From an uncultured archaeon (GTDB taxonomy: Archaea > Nanobdellota > Nanobdellia > Pacearchaeales > GW2011-AR1), in the NCBI GenBank assembly GCA_903873955.1, contig CAIQQL010000142.1, forward strand, positions 1 through 39,694: a stretch of 39,694 nucleotides of DNA, given 5' to 3'. How positions within the stretch are numbered: the first letter of the stretch is position 1; every line of letters starts with the position of its first letter. Of the stretch, positions 10,201-18,734 are shown piece by piece. Made by a program: the position numbers and the translations under genes. The notes under the pieces were generated by a model. The model made no database searches and was not told where the DNA came from. It saw only the letters and a program-made list of their open reading frames with translations.

Positions 10201-13200
10201 CCAGAGAAGGGTAGAATTGGCCCAATGAATACCAATCTCTTGCCATTGCTTTGCAGTATATGATGTGTTCACTGCTTTAACCTGGACATCATCAATCCAG
10301 CATCCTCCATAATCCGAGGTAGAATCTACCGGAGAGAGCTTGCAACCAATATCAAACGAATAATTTCCCCCATAGGTGGGAACCATGCGATAGGTTGCAT
10401 TGCCTTGAAGATACTGGTCGACATATTGGTTTCCCCATGCGCCAAGGAGTGCAGGACCCGCAATGACGGTACCATCGGTTATGTTCTTGAGCATCAGGGT
10501 GACATTCTCATAAGGTTCAGTGGAATCTGAGATCCTGAGGCGATAATGGAAGGAGACCTCTACGGAGGTAGGTGAGTCTGTGACATTCAAGGAGACATTC
10601 CACCCTCCTGAAATAGACGTGTTGGTGAGCGGTGTGTTTACGTTGAGCTCGGTGCCAAGACAATATCCGCTAACGCAGCTTTCATTGATAGTTCTTCTGC
10701 CAATTGCCTGGGGGGTAGCCGAGGTACCATAGAGATTAGGGTAGAACGTGAAACTCTGGTTGCCTGTCTCAAAGCTGGCATTGATGAGGGTAGAATTCCC
10801 TCTCTGCGGTGCAAAGAAAGCTTCAACGTGATAGGTGAGGGTGTTATTGTCCGCGTCTGTACTGCCGCTGCAGTTTAGAGAGAGAGTCGTATTGAAATAA
10901 CCGCTGCAGCTTCCCCCATTACAGGTTATGTTTGTTGGAATGGTTGGAGGGCTATTGATGATATAGAACCAAGAGGAGGAAGTGGTGTTACGGTTTCCGG
11001 TGGTATCATTGGCAAAGATGGTAATATTGAAACCCCCTAAGATTGAGGTATTCAAGCCAGTGAATTCATAGAATCTGGTTATGGCATTGTACGTGAGGGG
11101 GATGGTTTGTATGGACCCATTAGGATAGGTCAGATTCATAATGACTTTGTTGACCAGAGCATTGTCTGTGACGTTGATCTGGATGGTATAAGGCAGGCTT
11201 TGATTGATTAATGTCCCTGAAGTAGGCGCGATTATTTGTACAAGTGGTGCAAGGGTATCGATGATGGTCGTGCTTGCATTGAGGTAATAGGTTCCGATGA
11301 GTCTGCTCAGGGAGTCAAAATAGCTGATATTGGCAAAATTGGTGATGGATGTGCTATTGGAGAGGGACTCATTGATACGGACCGTGATTTTAAACGCGTT
11401 TGTTTGCCCGGAGTAGATGACAGGGTAGACCCATCTTACGGTATTTCCTTGGATGCTTCCTCCTTCACTGAGATTGATGATATCCACTCCTGCAGGCAAC
11501 GTGTCGGCAATAGTGACATTGATCGCGTCGCTTGGCGCATAATCTCTTTGTCCAAAAGCGACCGCCATATTGCCATTGGCAGGGTCTGCAATCATGGCTG
11601 TGATATAGTATACCCCATCCTTTCCTCCCTGCACAATACTGGGATAGCCATCTGAGCGATTGTTGGTGGTAAGACGTTTTATGTCCCAGGTTATGCCATT
11701 ATTGTAGGAGACTGCCATGAAGAGCTCTCTGCTGGTCGCATTGATTTGCGAGTCATATGCCCAGTTATTATCTGAGACATTGGTGGTTGAAGACCAGCCA
11801 ATATAGAGATTGCCTGCCGCATCATGGGTGATAGAAGATTCATAGGTTCTGAATACATTATTGGTGATTCCTTTGCGGTTGTTATCTAATGCATTAAACA
11901 CCAAAGGATTAGTGGTGTTGGCAAAGAAGATGTTTTGTAAGGTGTTGTTGACAGGATCAAAAGGGGACCAGGCAAAATAGAACATGCCTTCTTTGAAGTC
12001 TGCTGAGATATCCACATCTCCATAGCTATTATTGGTAAGTTGTACTCTCGAAGAAAAACCTCCAAGGGGACTGGTGGAGTTTTGGATATAAAGCTCCCCA
12101 TCTCCTGCCTCATAAGCGATATAATACATCCCTGAGTCATCTTGGAGCATAAGAGGTTGGCGCTCAGTAAATCCGGGAGTATAGGTGAGTGCATAAGGTT
12201 CGCTCCACGTAAGCCCATCATCAAATGACTGGATAAGCCAGACATCTCCGTCAGCCCAGATACTCCCATTTGAATCCATATGGGTATACACAATAAAGAG
12301 TGAACCATTTTTATCTTCAAACGCATAAGGGAAGGCATCGTGCCCGACTTCATTGGTGGCCTGTATCGGGCTTGACCAGTTGACCCCTGCATTGGTTGAA
12401 CGCACTACATAGAGGTCCTGATTTCCATTATCCACTGTTTTGAGGGTGTTTTGGTTGTAAGGGATTATCAGGGTTCCTGCTTTTGTCTTGATGATACGAG
12501 GGGCATCCTTGAAATAAGCATTGCTGACAATCGTGTGGAGATCATTGAATGCGAGAGGGACAATTCCTGGAAGGATAATCGCAGAGGTGTTGATGGTGTA
12601 GTTCAGGAATGTTCCTATCTGGACGGGGTCTGGAAAGTCTTCCTTGCTTGCGGTAAGGTTTGGTTGTACCACTTGGAACGTGGTTGTTTGGGTGTTGTTA
12701 AGGTTGCCTGCGTAGTCTTTTGCAAGTATTGTTACATTATACATCCCCAATAAGGAGGTCTTGCTGAAATATCCCTCATATCTGAGGAGGATAGGATTGT
12801 AACTGAGGTTAAAGATCTGCATTGAGCTGTCAGGAAGGGTCACATTTCCCTGTACGCTTGCAATAGGGGAGCTGTCATTGACCACGGCATAGATGAATGC
12901 GCTGCTATTGATCCCATAAAGGGTCATCTCGACAGAGACCAAAGGTACCAATGGTGGCGTCGTGTCTTGAAAGGCGAGGATTACGGTTCTGTTAGCACTT
13001 CCCCATCCAACGTTCCGGGCATAATCGAAACATTGGACGTTCCAAAGAAAACTGGTATATCCTATATTTCTTACGGTGAAGTTAGTGGTGTTCTGGAAAC
13101 CAGTCAGGTTCACAGTTTGGTTTTTGAGCCAGGTTCCCGAAGCATTGAGCCAAAGCGAGCAATTCGCAAGATTTCCATTATCGCTGATGTTTGCGACAAA

Positions 13201-16200
13201 GGTGATGTTGACGCCAAGGCTGCTGTTGTAATAATTGTCTGCAGGGCTGATCAGTGCGACGAGGGGTGGTACTGCAACGGTGGTATTTCTCGTTTCAGTG
13301 ATGTTACAGTGGTTGACAATATCACAAGCAGTCGCATTGAAGAAATACAGCCCATCCGCTAGGTTAGTGAGATTTACGTAAAGAGGAGAACTCGAACTGT
13401 TGGTCGTATTGACGAGCGCCCGGCTTGCATTATAGAGAAAGATGCTGATATTGGCAAGATTGGTGTCATTGGCGCTTATATTTGCCAGAATATAACTCCT
13501 GTTTATCGTGCTTCCGGAAAGATCGGTAGGGGTGGTGAAGTTGATGCTCGGAGTAAGTGTGTCGATGGTCACATTACGTGTCTCCGTATTATTGGTGAAC
13601 CTGCTCGTGTCATTGGCGCTCGCATTGAAGAAATACAATCCATCAGCAAGCCCTGTGAAGTTGAACAAGAAGGGAGAAGAACCAGAACTGGTGGTATTGA
13701 TCAGGGATTGACTCGAGTTATATAAATAAATCGTGATCCTGGCAAGGTTGCTATCGGTTGCCGTTACATTAATACGTAGGATGTTCCTGTTGAGGAAGGT
13801 ACTTGAGTTTTCCGTAGGGGGGGCAAATTGTACCTGTGGAGGGTAACAATCGGTCACGTTGATGAAATCATTGAGGGTGATAGTGGTTAACCCAGCACGC
13901 GTGCAACGTATATTATACGTTCGTACTCCTGTGACATTGAATGTGCGATTGAACTCATAATATGCAGATGTGGCGTTATACGCCATTGCGTTACCAGTGG
14001 AATCTGTGAAATTGACAACACACGTGGCTCCAGTAATAGTAGTACCATTCGAGTTACGGGTATAGTTTGCATAAAATCTCTCGGGATTTCCGGAACAGGC
14101 CATTCTTCCTCCCCCCGTGATGCTTGAGTCATTCTGATCCCAGATAGTAAGTCGTGCGCTTCCTGTAGCACTATAATTCGTGAAGTGCGTTACGCTAAAT
14201 GTCAAGCTTCCTGAATTGATATCATATATTGGATTGAGGCAGTCTGCTGAATCACAAATCTGGTCATTCATAAGGATATCAGGCGTTGCATCCCATCCGG
14301 TGAGGTTATAGAGTGCGATGTTGGCGCTGGAATTAAAGGTTGGATTTAGGCTTACCTCAACTGATGTGAGGTTAGTACTTATCTTAATGAAAGAGGTTAA
14401 GTTTTGATACGCGACATCAACACAGTCATTCCATTGAATCATGCCTCCTGTAACATTTTCAACCACAGCAAGTCCATCACAGACATTATGGAGGTCCGAG
14501 ACATTGCTCCAGTTAGTAGTCCTGCCTCCAAACTTGGAAGAGTCAGGTATGGCGCTGCTGTTGATGGTAAGGGTATAATTTACGGAGTAGTTGCTGTTGC
14601 TCATTAAGTCTTGGGCCCTGCAGGACCAGAGATATCTGCCATTACTTAATAGGACTCCAAAAGTTGAGGTGTTCGTTATACCCGAAACTGCTCTTGTTTG
14701 ATTCAGGTTATTATTGATGAACAGCGAGATGTTGGATAATCCCAGATTATCGGTTGCGTTGCAATTAAAACTGACATTGGCAGGGGTCCTTAAGGTGTTG
14801 TTGTCTGGGAAGAGGGGGTCTGCTGTTGGAGGAAGGGTGTCTTTTCTGGTAAATGTACGGAATTCGCTTGAGTTAGAAAGGACACCATTAAAACAAGTCA
14901 CACTCCAATTATGCGTCCCATATGTGATAGAATCAATTGAAAAATTGGTGGTCGTTCCATTGAGGGTTGTACTATTTGTAAAATTGAGGACGTTATCGAG
15001 ATAGATTGAACAACTAAATGAGGCATTGATCGTATCAGAAGCAACAAAACTGAAATTGACCTGGTCAGAATCATTGATCGTTGTTGTGTTGAGAGGGGCG
15101 AGAAGATTGATGGTGGGAGGAGTGTATGAGGTGAATGTGATATTTCTCACTTCTGTGCAGTTGGTGGATCCATACCGTTCAAGAGCACAGGCATAATAGG
15201 TCTTCGTTGTTTGTGATGAATCATCATAACTCTGGTTGATCTCTAGTTGCCAGCTGGAATTGGAAGCCGTCTGGTAAAGGGTCGAGACATACCTTAGGGC
15301 AATATCTCTCTGCGGTAAAGACCGATTATAGATAATGAGGTCATCAAGATACCCTGTATAGTTCCTGCCTGCAACTTTTCCTGAAGCGCCAACATAAAGG
15401 AGGGACGATCCTCCCCTGATTCTTCCTCCGGCACTGACTGCCCCTGCAAGGGCACCATTACTATAGATCCCAAGACCCGTATCATTATAGGTACAGAAAA
15501 TTTGAGACCAGCTGCCTCGAGGTATAGAGGTGTTGATGCTGTAAAAAGCAGTCGTAGTGTTTATGGTACATCCAATAACTGAACTGTTCAGCATCCACAT
15601 TCTGTAGCCTGCGCCAGCTACTAGGCTGTTTTCAAGAATAGTATCAAGAGGTTGATTGGCGTTTGGGTTGAGCCAAAGTCCGAATGAGAGGTTTCCACTT
15701 ATATTTAGATTAGATGATCCTCTCACATACATGATATCGTTTGCTCCATCAAAAGAAAGTGCACTACCATATCTTCCATTGGTTAAGGGTGCTGTACCGT
15801 TATATAACGTACCGCTATTGTTTGTCGCAAGATCATCAACAAAGGTGGTGTTCTCTTTTAATGCAGAGACATTGTTGAATGGCATAAGAAGCATAACCGA
15901 AGGGTCAAAAACAGAGTAATTGGTCCCGTTCCAGTTCCAGATCAGCTGGGTGAGACCAGTCTCATTTATGCTTATATTTGCAATAAAACTCTTGTTGTTG
16001 GATGAGGCTTCATCAAATGGGGTAGGATCAGTGAATTGAATGAGGGAAGGAATAACAAAGTAAATATTCAGTTCAGGCACTGCACTGGTATTTGTGTTTT
16101 CCTTTGAGGCAAAAGTGTGGGTGTAGATTGTTGTCGTTCCGGATTCCACAGCATCCTGGATTTCCCATCCATAATTTGGATACGTCCCATTGAGGAAATT

Positions 16201-18621
16201 AAGGATATCTTTGGTGACATCAAAGGTGACCCATCCTATGGCCGCCTGGGCATTGATCACATCCGTATAAGAAGCATTGGCGGGCTGCGTGGTCCAGGTA
16301 AGCCCTGTTTCAGTCCAACTGCTGTTTGATACCCTGTTAATCAGCAAGGTTCGATTAGCTGTAGATGCAACAGTCTGAAACAAGGAAAGATTTGCATAAA
16401 TGACTTGTGCATTTGCAGGTATGCCCGTGGTATTGAAAAAAAGATAAGCGTGACCTGCCTGATTTGTTCTTGCACGTACAATAAGTGTTGTTCCGGTTCC
16501 ATAATTGGTTCCTGCATTATTTTGAAGCACATACGTATCATTCATACTGGGTTGCAGCTGTTCAAGAAAACCAGGGTCTTCAGGAGTCAAAGTGAATGCA
16601 TACCTCTCTCCAGGAGAGAGTTCCATGACAAAGTCCCAGTCTCCTTCACAGATACCTGCGCTAAAATTCCAGGTTCTGCATTTGTACAGTGCATTGCCTT
16701 TTGCTACTGCTTCAACAAGGGCTGAGCTGAAATTGAGATTTGTTGGATCGATGGCATAGGTCTGTGTTGTCGCATAATCATCTAGAGTTATATTCGGTAA
16801 ATCTATGCCTAACACGACTTGTGTTGTATTCTTTTGCGTGAGATTATAAAAGGTGATATGGGTGAGATGAGAGTCTTTCTCAGAGAAGTCAACAGAAAGT
16901 GTCGCCTTTGTAGTGGAAAAAAGTGCATAGGTTTTTTGTGGGGAGGCAGGAGTAGTGCTCATGACGCCGCGCATGGTCCTGGTCACTTGTGCTGAAGGCT
17001 GGTCATCAATCTCAGGGATACTGCGGTTATTGTCATCAACCAAAGTCAGGTTTGCATCAACATAATTTCCATTCTTATCCTGTAAGACTAAAGTAAAGTT
17101 GATAAGTGCTCCAACCTCGATAGTTATATTGTTGCTTAGAAGGTTGATCCCATTTTGAATGGCGGTGAAGGATACCTGATCAACTCCCGTAAACTCAGGG
17201 GCTGCCGAGAAAGTAGCAATGGTCCCTTCTAGATCGATATGGATATGCTCTGAACCATGGGCTATAAACAAAGGTGAAGAGGTGTTATCGGTGAGATAAT
17301 CACTGAGATTAAGCGTATAATTTTCTCCAGAAGCAAAAGAAAAGTCGGGTATTTGGAAGGAGGTCAAATTACCTTCCTCATTTGAAAGATTGGAGGGTTC
17401 AGCGATACCCTTTGTGTTATTGCTTGCGTTTTGATTTCCAGGGATGAATATTGTGCTATAAGCTTCTTTTAGGGTGAGGTTATCAGAGACTAGGAGTATG
17501 CTTGCTTCATAAGCCTGACCTGGCTGTAGACTAAATTCCTCAGGGTTGAATGGCAATATCAATCGTCGTTCATTGCCCAGATAATCCTGACCGAATCCAA
17601 AAGTCGATACGTTATAGGTTGTGCTGACAATGAAGGAATTTCCTGTCACTTGCAGAGAAAGATCGCTTTCATTGAGCAATTGTGCGTCCGTATGCACAGA
17701 GTTGGGGACCAGGCTGATATTTTGTCCGTCAATGGGATAACTTGCCCGTGTGGTGATGTCTACAAACCCTGAAAGGGTCTTGATTGTAAATTGTGACGCT
17801 TCCTGGGCTGAGGCGAGGACAAACATGCTGCTCTGCAAAATTGATAGGGCTGCTTTAATGATCTTGTCCTTGAACAGAGGATACGCCAGGCTCGAAATCA
17901 TAGTGAATCTTGGCTGAGCAAGCACAAAGGAATAGAAAGGAAGGGCAAGGCCCTCCGTGATCGGAGGGACACTTGGCGATTCCTTTTGGGGTTGCTCTGC
18001 CTGCAGAGTCTCTGAGGCGGAGAATGTGAGGTCATTTGAAGGTTGATCTGTGCTTGTAGGATTTGAAGGTGGTGATGTGATAGGAGAGGTTTCAGTCGGG
18101 GTGCTTGTGTCGAGGGTATTTTGATTTGATGGGGTGCTTGACGTACTGGTATCAGAGGTATTATCCACAGGAATATAGACTCCTTTTCCTCCATCGGCAG
18201 GAGTGGAATTATCTGCAGATGGCCTGCTAAAGGTAAGGTTAAAATACACTTTGGGGTAGAGATCATCTTTTCCTAAAAACCCGAAACCCTCTCCAGACCC
18301 GGTAAGATTTTTCCCTAGAATGAAATAGCTTGCATTCATGAATGAGATATTCTCGTTATATTCCCGTAGTTCGGTCAATGGGATGGTCTTGGTGAGGTTA
18401 TTTACCGTGAGTAGGACCATAGCCTGAGAGGGGATGAACTCACCTTCGTGCAAGGAAAAGGCAAGGTAAATGGGCTCTGGGCCGCTTGTTGCAATACTTA
18501 CCTTGGGGAGAAGGAGGAATAAGCAGATAAAACTAAAAAATACGATTAACCCTAAGCGCAGTTTGGCTTCATCCCCTTTTAGACATTTAGGAAAATATAC
18601 TCCTTCTTTCAAATAATTCAT
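7258..18621 (-). CDS. Giant (3787 aa) secreted multidomain surface protein: DNRLRE, LamG, repeated Ig-like, DUF11 and BNR/propeller-like modules; C-terminal domain shared with the locus paralogs
   Basis: Single 11.4-kb ORF with an N-terminal hydrophobic signal; S/T/P-rich linker; DNRLRE-like 'DTYVLQNNAGTNYGTGTTLIVRARTN...'; LamG-like 'ALSFDGANDIMYV...GSWSQIFCTYN...YLDDLIIYNRSL'; many 'GLYFFNAS..' Ig-like repeats; very many N-X-S/T sequons. Confidence 0.9.
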   Translation of the reverse strand: MNYLKEGVYFPKCLKGDEAKLRLGLIVFFSFICLFLLLPKVSIATSGPEPIYLAFSLHEGEFIPSQAMVLLTVNNLTKTIPLTELREYNENISFMNASYFILGKNLTGSGEGFGFLGKDDLYPKVYFNLTFSRPSADNSTPADGGKGVYIPVDNTSDTSTSSTPSNQNTLDTSTPTETSPITSPPSNPTSTDQPSNDLTFSASETLQAEQPQKESPSVPPITEGLALPFYSFVLAQPRFTMISSLAYPLFKDKIIKAALSILQSSMFVLASAQEASQFTIKTLSGFVDITTRASYPIDGQNISLVPNSVHTDAQLLNESDLSLQVTGNSFIVSTTYNVSTFGFGQDYLGNERRLILPFNPEEFSLQPGQAYEASILLVSDNLTLKEAYSTIFIPGNQNASNNTKGIAEPSNLSNEEGNLTSFQIPDFSFASGENYTLNLSDYLTDNTSSPLFIAHGSEHIHIDLEGTIATFSAAPEFTGVDQVSFTAIQNGINLLSNNITIEVGALINFTLVLQDKNGNYVDANLTLVDDNNRSIPEIDDQPSAQVTRTMRGVMSTTPASPQKTYALFSTTKATLSVDFSEKDSHLTHITFYNLTQKNTTQVVLGIDLPNITLDDYATTQTYAIDPTNLNFSSALVEAVAKGNALYKCRTWNFSAGICEGDWDFVMELSPGERYAFTLTPEDPGFLEQLQPSMNDTYVLQNNAGTNYGTGTTLIVRARTNQAGHAYLFFNTTGIPANAQVIYANLSLFQTVASTANRTLLINRVSNSSWTETGLTWTTQPANASYTDVINAQAAIGWVTFDVTKDILNFLNGTYPNYGWEIQDAVESGTTTIYTHTFASKENTNTSAVPELNIYFVIPSLIQFTDPTPFDEASSNNKSFIANISINETGLTQLIWNWNGTNYSVFDPSVMLLMPFNNVSALKENTTFVDDLATNNSGTLYNGTAPLTNGRYGSALSFDGANDIMYVRGSSNLNISGNLSFGLWLNPNANQPLDTILENSLVAGAGYRMWMLNSSVIGCTINTTTAFYSINTSIPRGSWSQIFCTYNDTGLGIYSNGALAGAVSAGGRIRGGSSLLYVGASGKVAGRNYTGYLDDLIIYNRSLPQRDIALRYVSTLYQTASNSSWQLEINQSYDDSSQTTKTYYACALERYGSTNCTEVRNITFTSYTPPTINLLAPLNTTTINDSDQVNFSFVASDTINASFSCSIYLDNVLNFTNSTTLNGTTTNFSIDSITYGTHNWSVTCFNGVLSNSSEFRTFTRKDTLPPTADPLFPDNNTLRTPANVSFNCNATDNLGLSNISLFINNNLNQTRAVSGITNTSTFGVLLSNGRYLWSCRAQDLMSNSNYSVNYTLTINSSAIPDSSKFGGRTTNWSNVSDLHNVCDGLAVVENVTGGMIQWNDCVDVAYQNLTSFIKISTNLTSVEVSLNPTFNSSANIALYNLTGWDATPDILMNDQICDSADCLNPIYDINSGSLTFSVTHFTNYSATGSARLTIWDQNDSSITGGGRMACSGNPERFYANYTRNSNGTTITGATCVVNFTDSTGNAMAYNATSAYYEFNRTFNVTGVRTYNIRCTRAGLTTITLNDFINVTDCYPPQVQFAPPTENSSTFLNRNILRINVTATDSNLARITIYLYNSSQSLINTTSSGSSPFLFNFTGLADGLYFFNASANDTSRFTNNTETRNVTIDTLTPSINFTTPTDLSGSTINRSYILANISANDTNLANISIFLYNASRALVNTTNSSSSPLYVNLTNLADGLYFFNATACDIVNHCNITETRNTTVAVPPLVALISPADNYYNSSLGVNITFVANISDNGNLANCSLWLNASGTWLKNQTVNLTGFQNTTNFTVRNIGYTSFLWNVQCFDYARNVGWGSANRTVILAFQDTTPPLVPLVSVEMTLYGINSSAFIYAVVNDSSPIASVQGNVTLPDSSMQIFNLSYNPILLRYEGYFSKTSLLGMYNVTILAKDYAGNLNNTQTTTFQVVQPNLTASKEDFPDPVQIGTFLNYTINTSAIILPGIVPLAFNDLHTIVSNAYFKDAPRIIKTKAGTLIIPYNQNTLKTVDNGNQDLYVVRSTNAGVNWSSPIQATNEVGHDAFPYAFEDKNGSLFIVYTHMDSNGSIWADGDVWLIQSFDDGLTWSEPYALTYTPGFTERQPLMLQDDSGMYYIAYEAGDGELYIQNSTSPLGGFSSRVQLTNNSYGDVDISADFKEGMFYFAWSPFDPVNNTLQNIFFANTTNPLVFNALDNNRKGITNNVFRTYESSITHDAAGNLYIGWSSTTNVSDNNWAYDSQINATSRELFMAVSYNNGITWDIKRLTTNNRSDGYPSIVQGGKDGVYYITAMIADPANGNMAVAFGQRDYAPSDAINVTIADTLPAGVDIINLSEGGSIQGNTVRWVYPVIYSGQTNAFKITVRINESLSNSTSITNFANISYFDSLSRLIGTYYLNASTTIIDTLAPLVQIIAPTSGTLINQSLPYTIQINVTDNALVNKVIMNLTYPNGSIQTIPLTYNAITRFYEFTGLNTSILGGFNITIFANDTTGNRNTTSSSWFYIINSPPTIPTNITCNGGSCSGYFNTTLSLNCSGSTDADNNTLTYHVEAFFAPQRGNSTLINASFETGNQSFTFYPNLYGTSATPQAIGRRTINESCVSGYCLGTELNVNTPLTNTSISGGWNVSLNVTDSPTSVEVSFHYRLRISDSTEPYENVTLMLKNITDGTVIAGPALLGAWGNQYVDQYLQGNATYRMVPTYGGNYSFDIGCKLSPVDSTSDYGGCWIDDVQVKAVNTSYTAKQWQEIGIHWANSTLLWNIFNEQPQTGVDFRCRAIDSGSLTYTPYFNLNANGTIIVDVKPPVITFLSPTPDSGSIVYTPYIPINTMAVDNGVVSNITIYVYNASGALINVSSANGGYYYLNRTGLVNGTYFFNASSCDTSGNCNNTEKRNITLAIDIIPPSLTLISPANNSIDGDGFVTLSYSASDNKNITRIELYINGAVVQGVSLLSPSVNASFNYTLGNGTYTWRVRTYDVGGNFNDSETRVIRYIIESLPLTDPTLFNGNTTNWSSLPDLTRVCNGTAILETDYDKVIWPGCVNVTYQSFDAYTNLTYNNVTVTFGVDMSFNSTATIFIKNLPWTETPDVYMNGVICNTSICTNVSYSNLTGIASFTVTHFTSYTTGSKSRLTIWDETDSGVFRGGQTKFPGQPVTFFANYTRISNNNFISGSICIINFSDSKGNVMIENTTVNLYQYTRSFISNGTFNWTVNCAKSGSDTLTTMDSVLINGSASDTLAPTIVFANPTDNSSSSTNSSILINVSALDGQSGVRNVTLYVYNASGSLLNFTNVSTNYLFLSFNPPAQGVYYFNASSCDVSNNCAWTETRNVTLDYIAPNVTIISAVSGGGGGGGGGGSGPKTEYSNTLTNNFTVNLSDDRSGIRNATIFIYDNATGALINMTTVTFVPKVLNTILGIVVQLVEGVYKWFYQAFDFAGNRAVSGWNDTLIIDTTPPIVNALIPNASLTNTTSYPLLQQFSCNATDSIGLRNLSLYLTNSQNQSFSLVQTTDVNGTSSVTVNWTVQLYTGNYTWNCLAYDLSGNYNWSGGNRSIQVAFDSSLLYQVFYGNSTAMKLLGNSSILFNFGTDPVKNIYFVNKDRSISWASLQAIGRTKSNGNASNDFNEVDQVLNLSIYPGNVNDSYSIDGSTPRTSATYNIYGTPLQYVPTIKSTNSTAFKTGMLWDTTQDLGTGEFSTAVNEDLVFVAAINSSQQGAFGSYDYEIKVPIALENYKGSSHLLNIYYEI
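8418..8453 (-). repeat. Poly-glycine tract (SGGGGGGGGGGSG) in the giant protein
   Basis: Direct reading of the (GGT/GGC/GGA)n reverse complement of cctccgccaccaccacctccgccacctcc. Confidence 0.9.
8795..9500 (-). repeat. Duplicated ~210-aa module, copy B, in the giant protein
   Basis: 'DPTLFNGNTTNWSSLPDLTRVCNGTAILET...VTHFTSYTTGSKSRLTIWDETDSG...FFANYTRISN' parallels copy A. Confidence 0.8.
13855..14550 (-). repeat. Duplicated ~210-aa module, copy A, in the giant protein
   Basis: 'DSSKFGGRTTNWSNVSDLHNVCDGLAVVEN...VTHFTNYSATGSARLTIWDQNDSS...FYANYTRNSN' parallels copy B. Confidence 0.8.
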
Positions 18622-18734
18622 AGTGCTTTAAGCAAAAGCAACCCCTTGCCAGATTAGGGATATATTTGTTTTTATACCTTTGTGTATGTAGTGTAAAGAG
18701 GCCCAGATAAACAGAATTGAGGTAGTGTAAACGC

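Noticed and set aside
8663-16725. Many antisense ORFs of 60-140 aa opposite the giant gene (e.g. 11236-11655 +, 12967-13362 +, 16405-16725 +)
   Set aside because: Shadow ORFs: no recognisable motifs or plausible start signals, and the minus-strand protein is clearly coding throughout.
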